The position numbers were made by a program, and so were the translations under genes. The notes under the pieces were generated by a model that was not told the DNA's origin, did no database searches, and saw only the letters and a list, made by a program, of their open reading frames with translations. 6,550 bases of DNA from an uncultured Bacilli bacterium. Its GTDB lineage: Bacteria > Bacillota_I > Bacilli_A > RF39 > UBA660. Positions 1 to 6,390 of the stretch are shown one piece after another (position 1 is the first letter of the stretch; every line of letters starts with the position of its first letter). The stretch is from positions 1 through 6,550 of the forward strand of contig CANQYF010000048.1 in the NCBI GenBank assembly GCA_947628075.1. The letters are read 5' to 3'.

Positions 1-68
1 ATTTTTATATATTTTTTGTTGCAAGATTTATTTTCATTTCTTTTCTATTAACTGAAATTTATCTTTTC

Positions 69-99
69 ATTTAAAGTGTTTCAATTTTTTATTTAAAGT
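69..99. repeat. Two 9-bp direct repeats upstream of the promoter
   Basis: ATTTAAAGT occurs at 69-77 and again at 91-99, start-to-start distance 22 bp (about two helical turns). A palindromic ATTTAAAT follows at 102-109. The pair lies 45-75 bp upstream of the -10 element, where an activator or curved-DNA element could act. The region is so AT-rich that chance repeats are expected, so a regulatory role is only a possibility. The rest of 1-140 holds no gene or RNA that I can recognise. Confidence 0.25.
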
Positions 100-122
100 T
101 TATTTAAATTTTTAAAAATATA

Positions 123-152
123 TGTTAAACTTAGAGTGAAATATGATATAAT
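123..152 (+). promoter_or_regulatory. Extended -10 promoter of the T4SS-like operon
   Basis: TGATATAAT at 144-152 is a perfect extended -10 element (TGn followed by TATAAT at 147-152). The region 16-17 nt upstream (GTTAAAC, 124-130) matches the -35 consensus poorly, which extended -10 promoters tolerate. Transcription would begin near 159-160, leaving a leader of only about 15 nt before the ATG at 175. No other convincing promoter was seen between here and the terminator at 6282, so this probably drives all five genes. Confidence 0.7.
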
Positions 153-157
153 GTTTC

Positions 158-168
158 AAGAGAGAGAG
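158..168 (+). promoter_or_regulatory. Purine-rich ribosome binding site containing an (AG)5 tract
   Basis: AAGAGAGAGAG ends 6 nt before the ATG at 175. It is a weak Shine-Dalgarno (GAG core) compared with the strong sites of the downstream genes. The (AG)5 run at 159-168 coincides with the predicted transcription start, so its length would affect both leader length and ribosome binding. Confidence 0.5.
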
Positions 169-174
169 TAGTCT

Positions 175-1308
175 ATGAAAAAGAATAAAATTTTATTTAA
201 TTTTTTGTATATATTATTTATTTGTGTTATCTTTTTCGGTTGTGATAAAGTTTTAGCTGCTAATGAACTTGTTTGTATTTATGATGTAAAAGACTATGAT
301 TATAGCACAATGATTGTTCAAGATGCTAATGGCTCTATATCCTTATGGAAATATTTCAATGATGGAGATACTGAATATACAACAGATATAACAAAACCAT
401 GGTGGGAAAAAGTTGACCGAGTGATTGAATATGAGACTGAATATTATGATTCTTACACCAAAATTTTAACAGCATGTCCAAATTATATTAATTATCCATT
501 GGGTGGTAATGGAAAGATAGTTTTAAAAGATGAAGATACATTAGGCAGTATTGACCATAAATTGAAAGAACAAAAAGAAGGAAAATTAGACATGTCTAAT
601 TATTACAAAAACTTTGAACAGCCCAATTTTTTTGATCAAGAAATAGATAATAATGAATGGACCAAATTATGTAAATATAACTTATCAAATAAGTTATATG
701 ATGAACAATATGATAGTTCAACAATTGAATTATACTATAATAATGATCTTTATGTGTTTAAAACAAGCCTAATATTATCTGCTTATAATCATCAGTATAT
801 TTATACTTATTTTAATTTAAAAAATATAAGCAATAAATGTCCTGAAAATATTTATGCAACCGTGAAAGTAGGCGGAACGGTTTTCTTATCTAGAGTATAT
901 ACTAGGTTTTATTTATATGACCCTAAAAATGAAAATGCTGTACATACACTTATATATAATCTCGATAGTGAGATAGATAATCCTAGCGTTGAAGAAATTG
1001 AAATTCCTAAGTTAGATAACTGTGAAAGTCTTCTCGGTGATCCAATAGAAGAAGGAACTCCCGCTTGGTATTTAATTAAAGTATTTAATGTATTAAAATA
1101 TGTAGCAATAATTCTTTTAATTGTTTTAAGTATATTAGATTTTGTTACTGCGACGGCAGCCCAAAATGAAGATGAAATGAAAAAAGCAACAAGCAAAGTT
1201 ATACGACGAGCTTTGTTATGTGTATTAATATTTCTTTTACCTACATTAATTGGATTTATTTTAAAATATATTGCTGATAGAGCAGTTGATTTATGCGGTA
1301 TTAAATAA
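175..1308 (+). CDS. Secreted Cys-module protein with C-terminal VirB2-like hairpin
   Basis: The 377-aa product has a signal peptide (K2-K5 basic, hydrophobic 6-22; probable signal peptidase I site after V26-L27-A28). An ectodomain of about 270 residues follows, rich in Tyr, Asp and Asn. The C-terminus is a two-helix hairpin: TM1 about 303-323, a loop with K336, K337, K341, R344 and R345, and TM2 about 346-366. Helix-basic loop-helix ending in FLLPTLIGFIL resembles VirB2/TrbC-type pilin-like membrane proteins of T4SS. The positive-inside rule puts the loop in the cytoplasm and both the ectodomain and the CGIK tail outside. C283 and C374 therefore flank the hairpin on the outer face and could pair. 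Two segments of the ectodomain look alike: C34...C101-P and C166...C222-P. First gene of the operon, 13 nt before the VirB6-like gene. Inferred role: pilus-like or surface-exposed subunit of the apparatus. I recognise no named family for the ectodomain. C23 sits in a poor lipobox (FFGC), so lipidation is less likely. Confidence 0.75.
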   Translation: MKKNKILFNFLYILFICVIFFGCDKVLAANELVCIYDVKDYDYSTMIVQDANGSISLWKYFNDGDTEYTTDITKPWWEKVDRVIEYETEYYDSYTKILTACPNYINYPLGGNGKIVLKDEDTLGSIDHKLKEQKEGKLDMSNYYKNFEQPNFFDQEIDNNEWTKLCKYNLSNKLYDEQYDSSTIELYYNNDLYVFKTSLILSAYNHQYIYTYFNLKNISNKCPENIYATVKVGGTVFLSRVYTRFYLYDPKNENAVHTLIYNLDSEIDNPSVEEIEIPKLDNCESLLGDPIEEGTPAWYLIKVFNVLKYVAIILLIVLSILDFVTATAAQNEDEMKKATSKVIRRALLCVLIFLLPTLIGFILKYIADRAVDLCGIK

Positions 1309-1315
1309 GGTGGTG
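1307..1315 (+). promoter_or_regulatory. Ribosome binding site that fixes the VirB6-like start
   Basis: AAGGTGGTG lies 6-8 nt before the ATG at 1322 and overlaps the stop codon of the upstream gene. It supports ATG 1322 over the in-frame TTG at 1271, which lies inside the preceding gene and has no Shine-Dalgarno. An in-frame GTG at 1310 falls inside the site itself and is therefore unlikely. Confidence 0.75.
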
Positions 1316-1321
1316 AAAATT

Positions 1322-3604
1322 ATGTTAATACTAGGTTGGATAACGGAAACATTTATTAGTATTGGACTTTGGATTGTAGGCGGGATTTATAGACTAGCTG
1401 CTTATGCTTTCGAAATTTTTCTAATTTTAGCTACTGGTCAATTGCTTGATCCAAAATCTTATGAATTATTGATAAAGAATTTTTATATACTTTTAGGTGT
1501 TATATTATTATTTTTTTTGGCTTTCTCATTATTAAGAGGAATGGTTAATCCTGATGATCAAAAGCAAGGAACAAGTGTGGTAAAAAATGTCATTATAAAT
1601 TTAATAACATCCGCAATTATTTTGGCTATTTTGCCATCTATTTTTGCTTTTGCTTTTGATTTTCAAGACTCTGTCATAATGAATAAAAATGTTATCGGAA
1701 GATTCTTTGGCTATGGAGCTAGTGAAAATAATGATGATAAAGGAACTTATTTTGAGCAAATAAAACATGGTGCTTATCAAATTGTAAACGGAGTTTATAC
1801 GGCTTTTTTAAATGTAAATGAAGAATATTGTAATTCTAATAATTGGAATTATGAAGAATGTGGCTTTCATATAAAGACTGATAAATTATCATATTTTGGA
1901 AATATAGAAAACGATAGTTTTGAAGGCTTCAAATCAGGAATAGAAAAAAATGGATATTTTACTTCTTATGGTGCTTTTTCTGATAACGTAGACAATAATC
2001 AACTGGATTTCAACTTTTTATTAAGTATTGTAGCAGGAGCATTACTTATATACATTGCAGTTTCTTATTGTTTTGATATGGCATTAAGGTTAGTTAAATT
2101 AGTTTTTTATCAATTAATTGCTCCAATACCTATATTTTTAAGAGTTATTCCTAATGGTAAACTAAGCGATACATTTGGTAAATGGGTAAAAATAACTCTT
2201 ACCTGTTATCTTGAAGTGTATATTAGAATATTTGTTTTTTACTTTGTTATTTATTTATGTCAAGAAATGATAAAGTCTGACTTTTGGAAAGCCGCAACAA
2301 ATTGGGGATTTTTTACTTCATTGTTAATAAAAGCATTTATACTAATGGGAATTATTACTTTTATGAAACAAGCTCCTAAGCTATTCTCAGAAATAACTGG
2401 AATTGATTCTGGTAATATGAAACTTGGAATTAAGGATAAACTAGCTGCCGGTGGTGCATTTACTGCTGGAGCTGTACTTGGTGGTGGAGCAGCAGCCTTA
2501 GCTAGAAACGCAACTGGTGCATGGTTAGCTACTCATGAAAAAGGCCAAGATGGTAAATTTCATAGAAAAGCCGGAGTTTCGAGAGGTCAAGTAGCAAGGT
2601 CAATGTTAAAATCCGGATTTGCCGGCGGTATTTCTGGAGCATTTAGAGGCGGTAAAGCTGGACTAAATGCTAAAAGTGGTGCAGATATGAAAAAGGCTGC
2701 TAGGAGTGGTGCACAAGGGGCAGTAGATGCTCACACTAAAAGGGCAAATTATAAAGCCGCTCATGGCGGAACAGTAGGCGGAGCATTTGTTAGCCATGTT
2801 AAAGATAAAATTTCAGCTGTCGAGAGTTGGGCTGGTTATAAAAACCCAGAACAAATGAAAAGAGAAAATTATGCCATGGATTTAATCACCAATGCTAGGG
2901 ATAAATTTGATAACGATGCTGATGCATTACTTGAAAAAGAAATGGCAAAAGGAAGCACAGAATTAGATTATGGTACAGGTACTATAAATTTAGAAGAATT
3001 AGCTAATATGAAAAGAGAGTTGGATAACGCTCGGGCTAATGGTTCTGTTACTAAAGAAATGGAAGATGCATATAATGATGCTAAAAGGAATGCAAGATTT
3101 AAATTGCAAAATGCTACTTTGATATCTAATAAAAATTGGGATAGTCTTAGCAATGGAGTTAAAGCAAAACTAGCTGCTTTAAGAACAGATGCTGTTAATT
3201 ATAAAGGTGAAATTCGTAATAATGCTGCATTATCTCCATTAGCTGATAATGGAATTAATGGAATTGATTTTGCTGACGATAGAGATTATGAGCTTGGTGT
3301 TCTAAAAACAGTAGAAGTAAAAAGCAAAGAGCCAATTTATGAAGATAGAGTAATAGAATATGAAGAAGAGATTCCAAGTAGTTTTGTAGATAATAATGGT
3401 AAACCTACAATGATGAAAGTTAAGAAGACGAAAACAGAAAAAGTTCAAACAGGAGAAAGAGAAATAGTTAAAACAAAACAAATTATGGATGATAATGATA
3501 CAATTGATAAGATGAATAAAGGTATTAAAGTTGCAAAAGGCGAAAACAATATTGCTATTGCTCAAAGAGAACAACAAAAATATGAAGAAAATAGTAAAAA
3601 ATAA
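1322..3604 (+). CDS. VirB6/TrbL-like T4SS channel protein with long cytoplasmic tail
   Basis: From ATG 1322 the product is 760 aa. About six to seven membrane segments are visible, near residues 13-36, 52-71, 91-112, 231-249, 256-276, 290-314 and 331-348. A loop of about 115 residues (115-230), probably outside, contains C170 and C180. The conserved-looking core QLIAPIPIFLRVIP (264-277), then KWVK (287-290) and an aromatic helix, resembles the VirB6/TrbL family, the polytopic inner-membrane channel of T4SS. After residue 349 comes a tail of about 410 residues. Residues 374-490 are Gly/Ala-rich and basic, with small-residue runs (GAVLGGGAAALA). Residues 510-625 are charged and likely helical. 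Residues 660-760 are very rich in Lys and Glu. VirB6/TrbL homologues often have long Gly/Ala-rich C-terminal regions, but this tail exceeds the membrane part. It lies between the hairpin protein and the PrgI-like gene, as expected for a T4SS core. Family placement rests on topology and context, so TrbL versus VirB6 is unresolved. Confidence 0.75.
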   Translation: MLILGWITETFISIGLWIVGGIYRLAAYAFEIFLILATGQLLDPKSYELLIKNFYILLGVILLFFLAFSLLRGMVNPDDQKQGTSVVKNVIINLITSAIILAILPSIFAFAFDFQDSVIMNKNVIGRFFGYGASENNDDKGTYFEQIKHGAYQIVNGVYTAFLNVNEEYCNSNNWNYEECGFHIKTDKLSYFGNIENDSFEGFKSGIEKNGYFTSYGAFSDNVDNNQLDFNFLLSIVAGALLIYIAVSYCFDMALRLVKLVFYQLIAPIPIFLRVIPNGKLSDTFGKWVKITLTCYLEVYIRIFVFYFVIYLCQEMIKSDFWKAATNWGFFTSLLIKAFILMGIITFMKQAPKLFSEITGIDSGNMKLGIKDKLAAGGAFTAGAVLGGGAAALARNATGAWLATHEKGQDGKFHRKAGVSRGQVARSMLKSGFAGGISGAFRGGKAGLNAKSGADMKKAARSGAQGAVDAHTKRANYKAAHGGTVGGAFVSHVKDKISAVESWAGYKNPEQMKRENYAMDLITNARDKFDNDADALLEKEMAKGSTELDYGTGTINLEELANMKRELDNARANGSVTKEMEDAYNDAKRNARFKLQNATLISNKNWDSLSNGVKAKLAALRTDAVNYKGEIRNNAALSPLADNGINGIDFADDRDYELGVLKTVEVKSKEPIYEDRVIEYEEEIPSSFVDNNGKPTMMKVKKTKTEKVQTGEREIVKTKQIMDDNDTIDKMNKGIKVAKGENNIAIAQREQQKYEENSKK

Positions 3605-3607
3605 ATT

Positions 3608-3615
3608 AAGGAGGG
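3608..3615 (+). promoter_or_regulatory. Consensus ribosome binding site for the PrgI-like GTG start
   Basis: AAGGAGGG sits 9 nt before GTG 3625 in the 20-nt gap after the VirB6-like stop. It is the strongest Shine-Dalgarno inside the operon and supports the GTG start; no in-frame ATG lies close by. Confidence 0.8.
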
Positions 3616-3624
3616 AATAAAAAG

Positions 3625-3945
3625 GTGAATAATTATTTAATACCAGCTAATACAAAGAAATCACAATATATATTAGGTTTTTTTACCAAGACTGATTTAA
3701 TAATATTTATTGTTGGGTGTGTATGGAGTTTCGTAATGTTATTATTAATTAATAATAGTAGTTTACCAGTAATAATTATAATAATGTTACCAGCTTTAGT
3801 AGGTACATTTCTAGTTTTACCGGTACCACATTATCATAATATTTTACAGCTTTTAACTAATATATTTAATTTTTATACTAACAGAAGACAATATTATTGG
3901 AAAGGATGGAATATATATGAAGAATTCAACAACGATAGCAAATAA
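3625..3945 (+). CDS. prgI: PrgI/VirB3-like T4SS inner-membrane protein
   Basis: This 106-aa protein has the PrgI-family layout. A short polar N-terminus carries an IPAN segment (6-9). Two hydrophobic helices follow (about 24-43 and 47-68) with a very short turn. The cytoplasmic C-terminus contains NRRQYYWKGW (86-95), close to the R-x-Y-x-W-x-G-W pattern I associate with PrgI proteins of Gram-positive conjugative elements. PrgI is regarded as the VirB3 counterpart, a small membrane protein that works with the VirB4 ATPase, and is typically encoded just upstream of it, as here. The start is GTG 3625 with a consensus Shine-Dalgarno. The 3' end overlaps the next gene by 29 nt in another frame, implying coupled translation. 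Confidence 0.85.
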   Translation: MNNYLIPANTKKSQYILGFFTKTDLIIFIVGCVWSFVMLLLINNSSLPVIIIIMLPALVGTFLVLPVPHYHNILQLLTNIFNFYTNRRQYYWKGWNIYEEFNNDSK

Positions 3946-4480
3946 TTCAAAATTTACTGATGCTTGGTTACCTATTAAACAAATAATGAATGGTATGATA
4001 CAGCTTGACGGTGGTTATTATGTAACTGGTGTGAAAGTACAACCTAAAAACATATTTATAATGGATCAAGTAGCTCAAGATAATTTAATCTATAATTTAA
4101 GGAATTTTTATAATACAATTGATTATGAATTTTGGCTTATTATAGCAGATCGTCCAGTTGATATTAATTTATATTTAGCAGAACTTCAACAAAAATATAA
4201 TAATACAAATAGTAATGAAATTAGAAAATTAATATTACAAGATATTAACAAAGCTAATGGATTTATGAGTGTTGAATATAATGTTGTTGATACTGAGTAT
4301 TATATTATATTCCAAGAAAAGAAATTAGAAATATTACAAAAGAAATTACACAATCTAATTAGTGGACTTGCTAATTGTGGTCTTCAATCATCACAAACAA
4401 GTAATAACGATTTAAGAATAATACTAGATAATTTACTTAATGGGGGAGAAACTATAAACTTTGGGACGGTGATGAACTAA
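3917..4480 (+). CDS. Stand-alone TraC/VirB4 N-terminal-domain protein
   Basis: The 187-aa soluble protein has no signal peptide or membrane segment. DAWLPIKQIMNGMIQLDGGY (15-34), followed by a segment on position and function (VTGVKVQPKNIFIMD, 36-50), resembles the opening domain of TraC/VirB4-type ATPases, where 'I..I.DG....DG.Y...L.V...NF' patterns recur. The chain has no Walker motifs; these are in the next gene. I recall similar two-gene arrangements (a TraC-N-like protein before a VirB4 of about 600 aa) in some other bacteria with PrgI-type systems, but cannot check this here. Start ATG 3917 has AAGGATGG (3902-3909) 7 nt upstream, inside the PrgI-like gene. The stop overlaps the next ATG as TAATG. 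It probably associates with the VirB4 motor and PrgI at the membrane. Residues 132-150 are Lys/Leu-rich and could be helical. Function is inferred from domain resemblance and position. Confidence 0.65.
   Translation: MKNSTTIANNSKFTDAWLPIKQIMNGMIQLDGGYYVTGVKVQPKNIFIMDQVAQDNLIYNLRNFYNTIDYEFWLIIADRPVDINLYLAELQQKYNNTNSNEIRKLILQDINKANGFMSVEYNVVDTEYYIIFQEKKLEILQKKLHNLISGLANCGLQSSQTSNNDLRIILDNLLNGGETINFGTVMN
4468..4473 (+). promoter_or_regulatory. GGTGAT ribosome binding site with TAATG stop-start overlap
   Basis: GGTGAT, the 3' half of the extended Shine-Dalgarno AGGAGGTGAT, ends 6 nt before ATG 4480. That ATG shares its A with the TAA stop (4478-4480) of the upstream gene. The site favours true reinitiation or coupled translation over a frameshift joining the two halves. 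Confidence 0.65.
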
Positions 4481-6264
4481 TGAATAATAAAAATGAAATT
4501 GCTCCAAAAGGAATGGAGTTTAAACCAACCGAATTTCGGATTGGAGGAAAATATTCAACAATTATTTCTATTGTTAGTTATCCCAAAAATGTTTATACCG
4601 GTTATTTATCAGATATAACTAGTATTTCCGGCGTAAAAGTTGTTATTAAACATATACCTATTCAATTTAGTGTTCTTCAAAAAATGATTAATAAAGAAGT
4701 AGCTGATTTAAAAACTAGATATCAAAATGAACATGATCAAACAATGCAAGAAAGAATACGTCAAGATTATGAATCATTAGAACAATTTGTTAGTATGTTA
4801 GCAGCAACTGATGCCAGAATTTTTGACTTTCAAATGCATTTAATGTTAACTGCTGATAGTAAAGAAGAATTAGATATTAAAAAGATGGAAGTTAAAAGTT
4901 ACTTAAATGCTTTAGGTATGAATGGTGTAGCTTTGATGTTTGAACAAGAAAAAGTTTTAAAAAGTATTGTTCCGATATTTCCAAAACAAGATATTGAAAC
5001 AAGAATTGGAACCCCAATACCTTCTATTACGGTCGCTGCTATGTATCCATTTGTATTTGATAGTATAAAAGATCCAGGATTATCATGTTTATTTGGTGTA
5101 GATTATTCTGGTGGTGTTGTCTTATTTAATCAATTTTTATATCAAATTCAAAATGAAAGTAATCGTAATAATGCCAACTTAATATTACTTGGTACCTCAG
5201 GTTCTGGAAAGTCAACTGCTGCTAAATTACTTTTAAGGACTCATATTAGAAATGGTTGTAAGATTGTAGCGATTGATCCTGAAGGAGAGCTAGAAGATAT
5301 GGCCGAGACTATAGGTGGAGATTTCTTGGATTTAGGTAAAGGTGGAGAATTCGGTATGATTAACCCACTGGAAATTGTAATGGATGTAGATGAAGAAGAA
5401 ATATCTCAAGGTCTAGGTTATACTGTTTTAACAAGAACTATTCAACAATTAAAAGCTTTTATGAAATATTATAACCCTTCAATTGAAGATGATGTTTTAG
5501 CTTTATTTAGCGAAGTAGTACAAGATACATATAAAAGATTTAAAATAGACTATGATACTGATTATACAAAATTAAATAGTGAATCTTATCCAACATTTGA
5601 TGATGTATATGCAACAATTCAAGGAAGACTTCTTTCAATGACTGATGCTACTCATGAACGAGACATTATGGAAAGATTAGAGTTAAAAATAAGACCGTTA
5701 GTTAAAGAACTTAGATATTATTTTACAGGCCATACTACTATTAAAATATCAAGTGATTTTATCGTCTTTAATATAAAAGAATTAATGAATAGTGATGAAA
5801 ATATTAAAAACGCTCTATTCTTTAATATATTAAAGTACGCTTGGGGATTATGTTTAGAAAAAGATGTTAATACTATTATGATGGTTGATGAAGCCCATGT
5901 ATTGCTTACTACCCATAATGAATTAGGAGCAGAATTCTTAGCCCAAATTCAAAGACGTAGTAGAAAATATAATACTGGTACAATAATTATTACTCAACAA
6001 CCAACTGACTTTGCAGCTCCAAATATGATTCAACATGGTAAAGCAATTTTTGATAATGCAGCTTATTACTTAGTTATGAGTTTAAAAAAGCAAGCAGTTG
6101 ATGATCTTGCTCAATTAATCGATTTAAATGAAAGCGAGAAAGAAGGAATTAAATTCTATTCTCAAGGGCAAGGCTTATTTGTCTGTGGTAATAGAAGAAT
6201 GCGAATACGGGTAGTAGTAACCCAAGAAGAATTAGATTCCTTTGGTTCAGGTGGCGGCTACTGA
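4480..6264 (+). CDS. virB4: VirB4-like T4SS ATPase
   Basis: The 594-aa ATPase is expected to power assembly and substrate transport of a T4SS at the inner face of the membrane. The N-terminal half (about 1-200) includes IAPKGMEF (7-14), YPKNVYTGYL (34-43) and a charged helical stretch (65-105), as in Gram-positive VirB4 proteins. The motor domain has Walker A GTSGSGKST (238-246, catalytic K244), IDPEGE (265-270), Walker B IMMVDEAH (466-473; D470, E471), the basic R492-R493-S-R495 stretch and the ITQQPTDF motif (504-511), all intact. It is shorter than classical VirB4 (near 800 aa); adding the 187 residues of the preceding gene gives 781, so the family's N-terminal part appears to be a separate protein. 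The C-terminus ends in a flexible GSGGGY. The stop is TGA followed at once by TAG. Last gene of the operon, 17 nt before the terminator stem. The motifs resemble VirB4 more than VirD4, and no membrane anchor is present. Confidence 0.92.
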   Translation: MNNKNEIAPKGMEFKPTEFRIGGKYSTIISIVSYPKNVYTGYLSDITSISGVKVVIKHIPIQFSVLQKMINKEVADLKTRYQNEHDQTMQERIRQDYESLEQFVSMLAATDARIFDFQMHLMLTADSKEELDIKKMEVKSYLNALGMNGVALMFEQEKVLKSIVPIFPKQDIETRIGTPIPSITVAAMYPFVFDSIKDPGLSCLFGVDYSGGVVLFNQFLYQIQNESNRNNANLILLGTSGSGKSTAAKLLLRTHIRNGCKIVAIDPEGELEDMAETIGGDFLDLGKGGEFGMINPLEIVMDVDEEEISQGLGYTVLTRTIQQLKAFMKYYNPSIEDDVLALFSEVVQDTYKRFKIDYDTDYTKLNSESYPTFDDVYATIQGRLLSMTDATHERDIMERLELKIRPLVKELRYYFTGHTTIKISSDFIVFNIKELMNSDENIKNALFFNILKYAWGLCLEKDVNTIMMVDEAHVLLTTHNELGAEFLAQIQRRSRKYNTGTIIITQQPTDFAAPNMIQHGKAIFDNAAYYLVMSLKKQAVDDLAQLIDLNESEKEGIKFYSQGQGLFVCGNRRMRIRVVVTQEELDSFGSGGGY

Positions 6265-6281
6265 TAGTGGTTTAAATATAT

Positions 6282-6319
6282 AAAAGTGTAGGGAAACCTA
6301 CATTTTTATTTGTTTTTTT
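6282..6319 (+). terminator. Intrinsic terminator with GAAA tetraloop
   Basis: An 11-bp stem, AAAAGTGTAGG (6282-6292) with CCTACATTTTT (6297-6307), contains one G-U pair and closes on a GAAA loop (6293-6296), a GNRA-type tetraloop. The 3' arm runs into a T-rich tract with seven Ts at 6313-6319. It starts 17 nt after the VirB4 stop and separates the operon from the next gene. Confidence 0.9.
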
Positions 6320-6390
6320 AAAAAATTTATCCTAAAAAAAAGGAAAATCATAAAAATCCGCAATATATATTATTGAAAGAAAGAAATAAG

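Noticed and set aside
1..140. Riboswitch, small RNA or phage/IS end in the upstream region
   Set aside because: The sequence is low-complexity AT with no stable stem, no inverted terminal repeats and no transposase fragment; the predicted transcript starts after it.
229..243. Lipobox and lipidated Cys23 in the first gene
   Set aside because: FFGC lacks the usual Leu/Val at -3, and a better signal peptidase I site (V-L-A) follows five residues later.
909..1196. Minus-strand 95-aa open frame
   Set aside because: It is a shadow of the hairpin gene: no ribosome site, no promoter, no recognisable domain, and opposite to the whole operon.
1271..1321. Upstream TTG start giving a 777-aa VirB6-like protein
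   Set aside because: It lies within the preceding gene with no Shine-Dalgarno. ATG 1322 has AAGGTGGTG at proper spacing, and the added 17 residues (about 1271-1321) simply lead into the first polar stretch.
2968..3577. Minus-strand open frames of 61 and 91 aa
   Set aside because: They arise from the purine-rich coding strand of the VirB6-like gene; the Phe/Asn/Ile-rich translation is compositional and has no start signals.
4440..4490. Programmed frameshift or sequencing error joining the two VirB4 parts
   Set aside because: There is no slippery heptamer near the junction. The TAATG overlap with GGTGAT at 6-nt spacing is a normal gene start. It remains possible only if relatives show a continuous frame.
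6328..6348. Second hairpin TCCT-A8-AGGA after the terminator
   Set aside because: The stem is only about four pairs around an A run and no T tract follows on the + strand; it looks like AT-rich chance.
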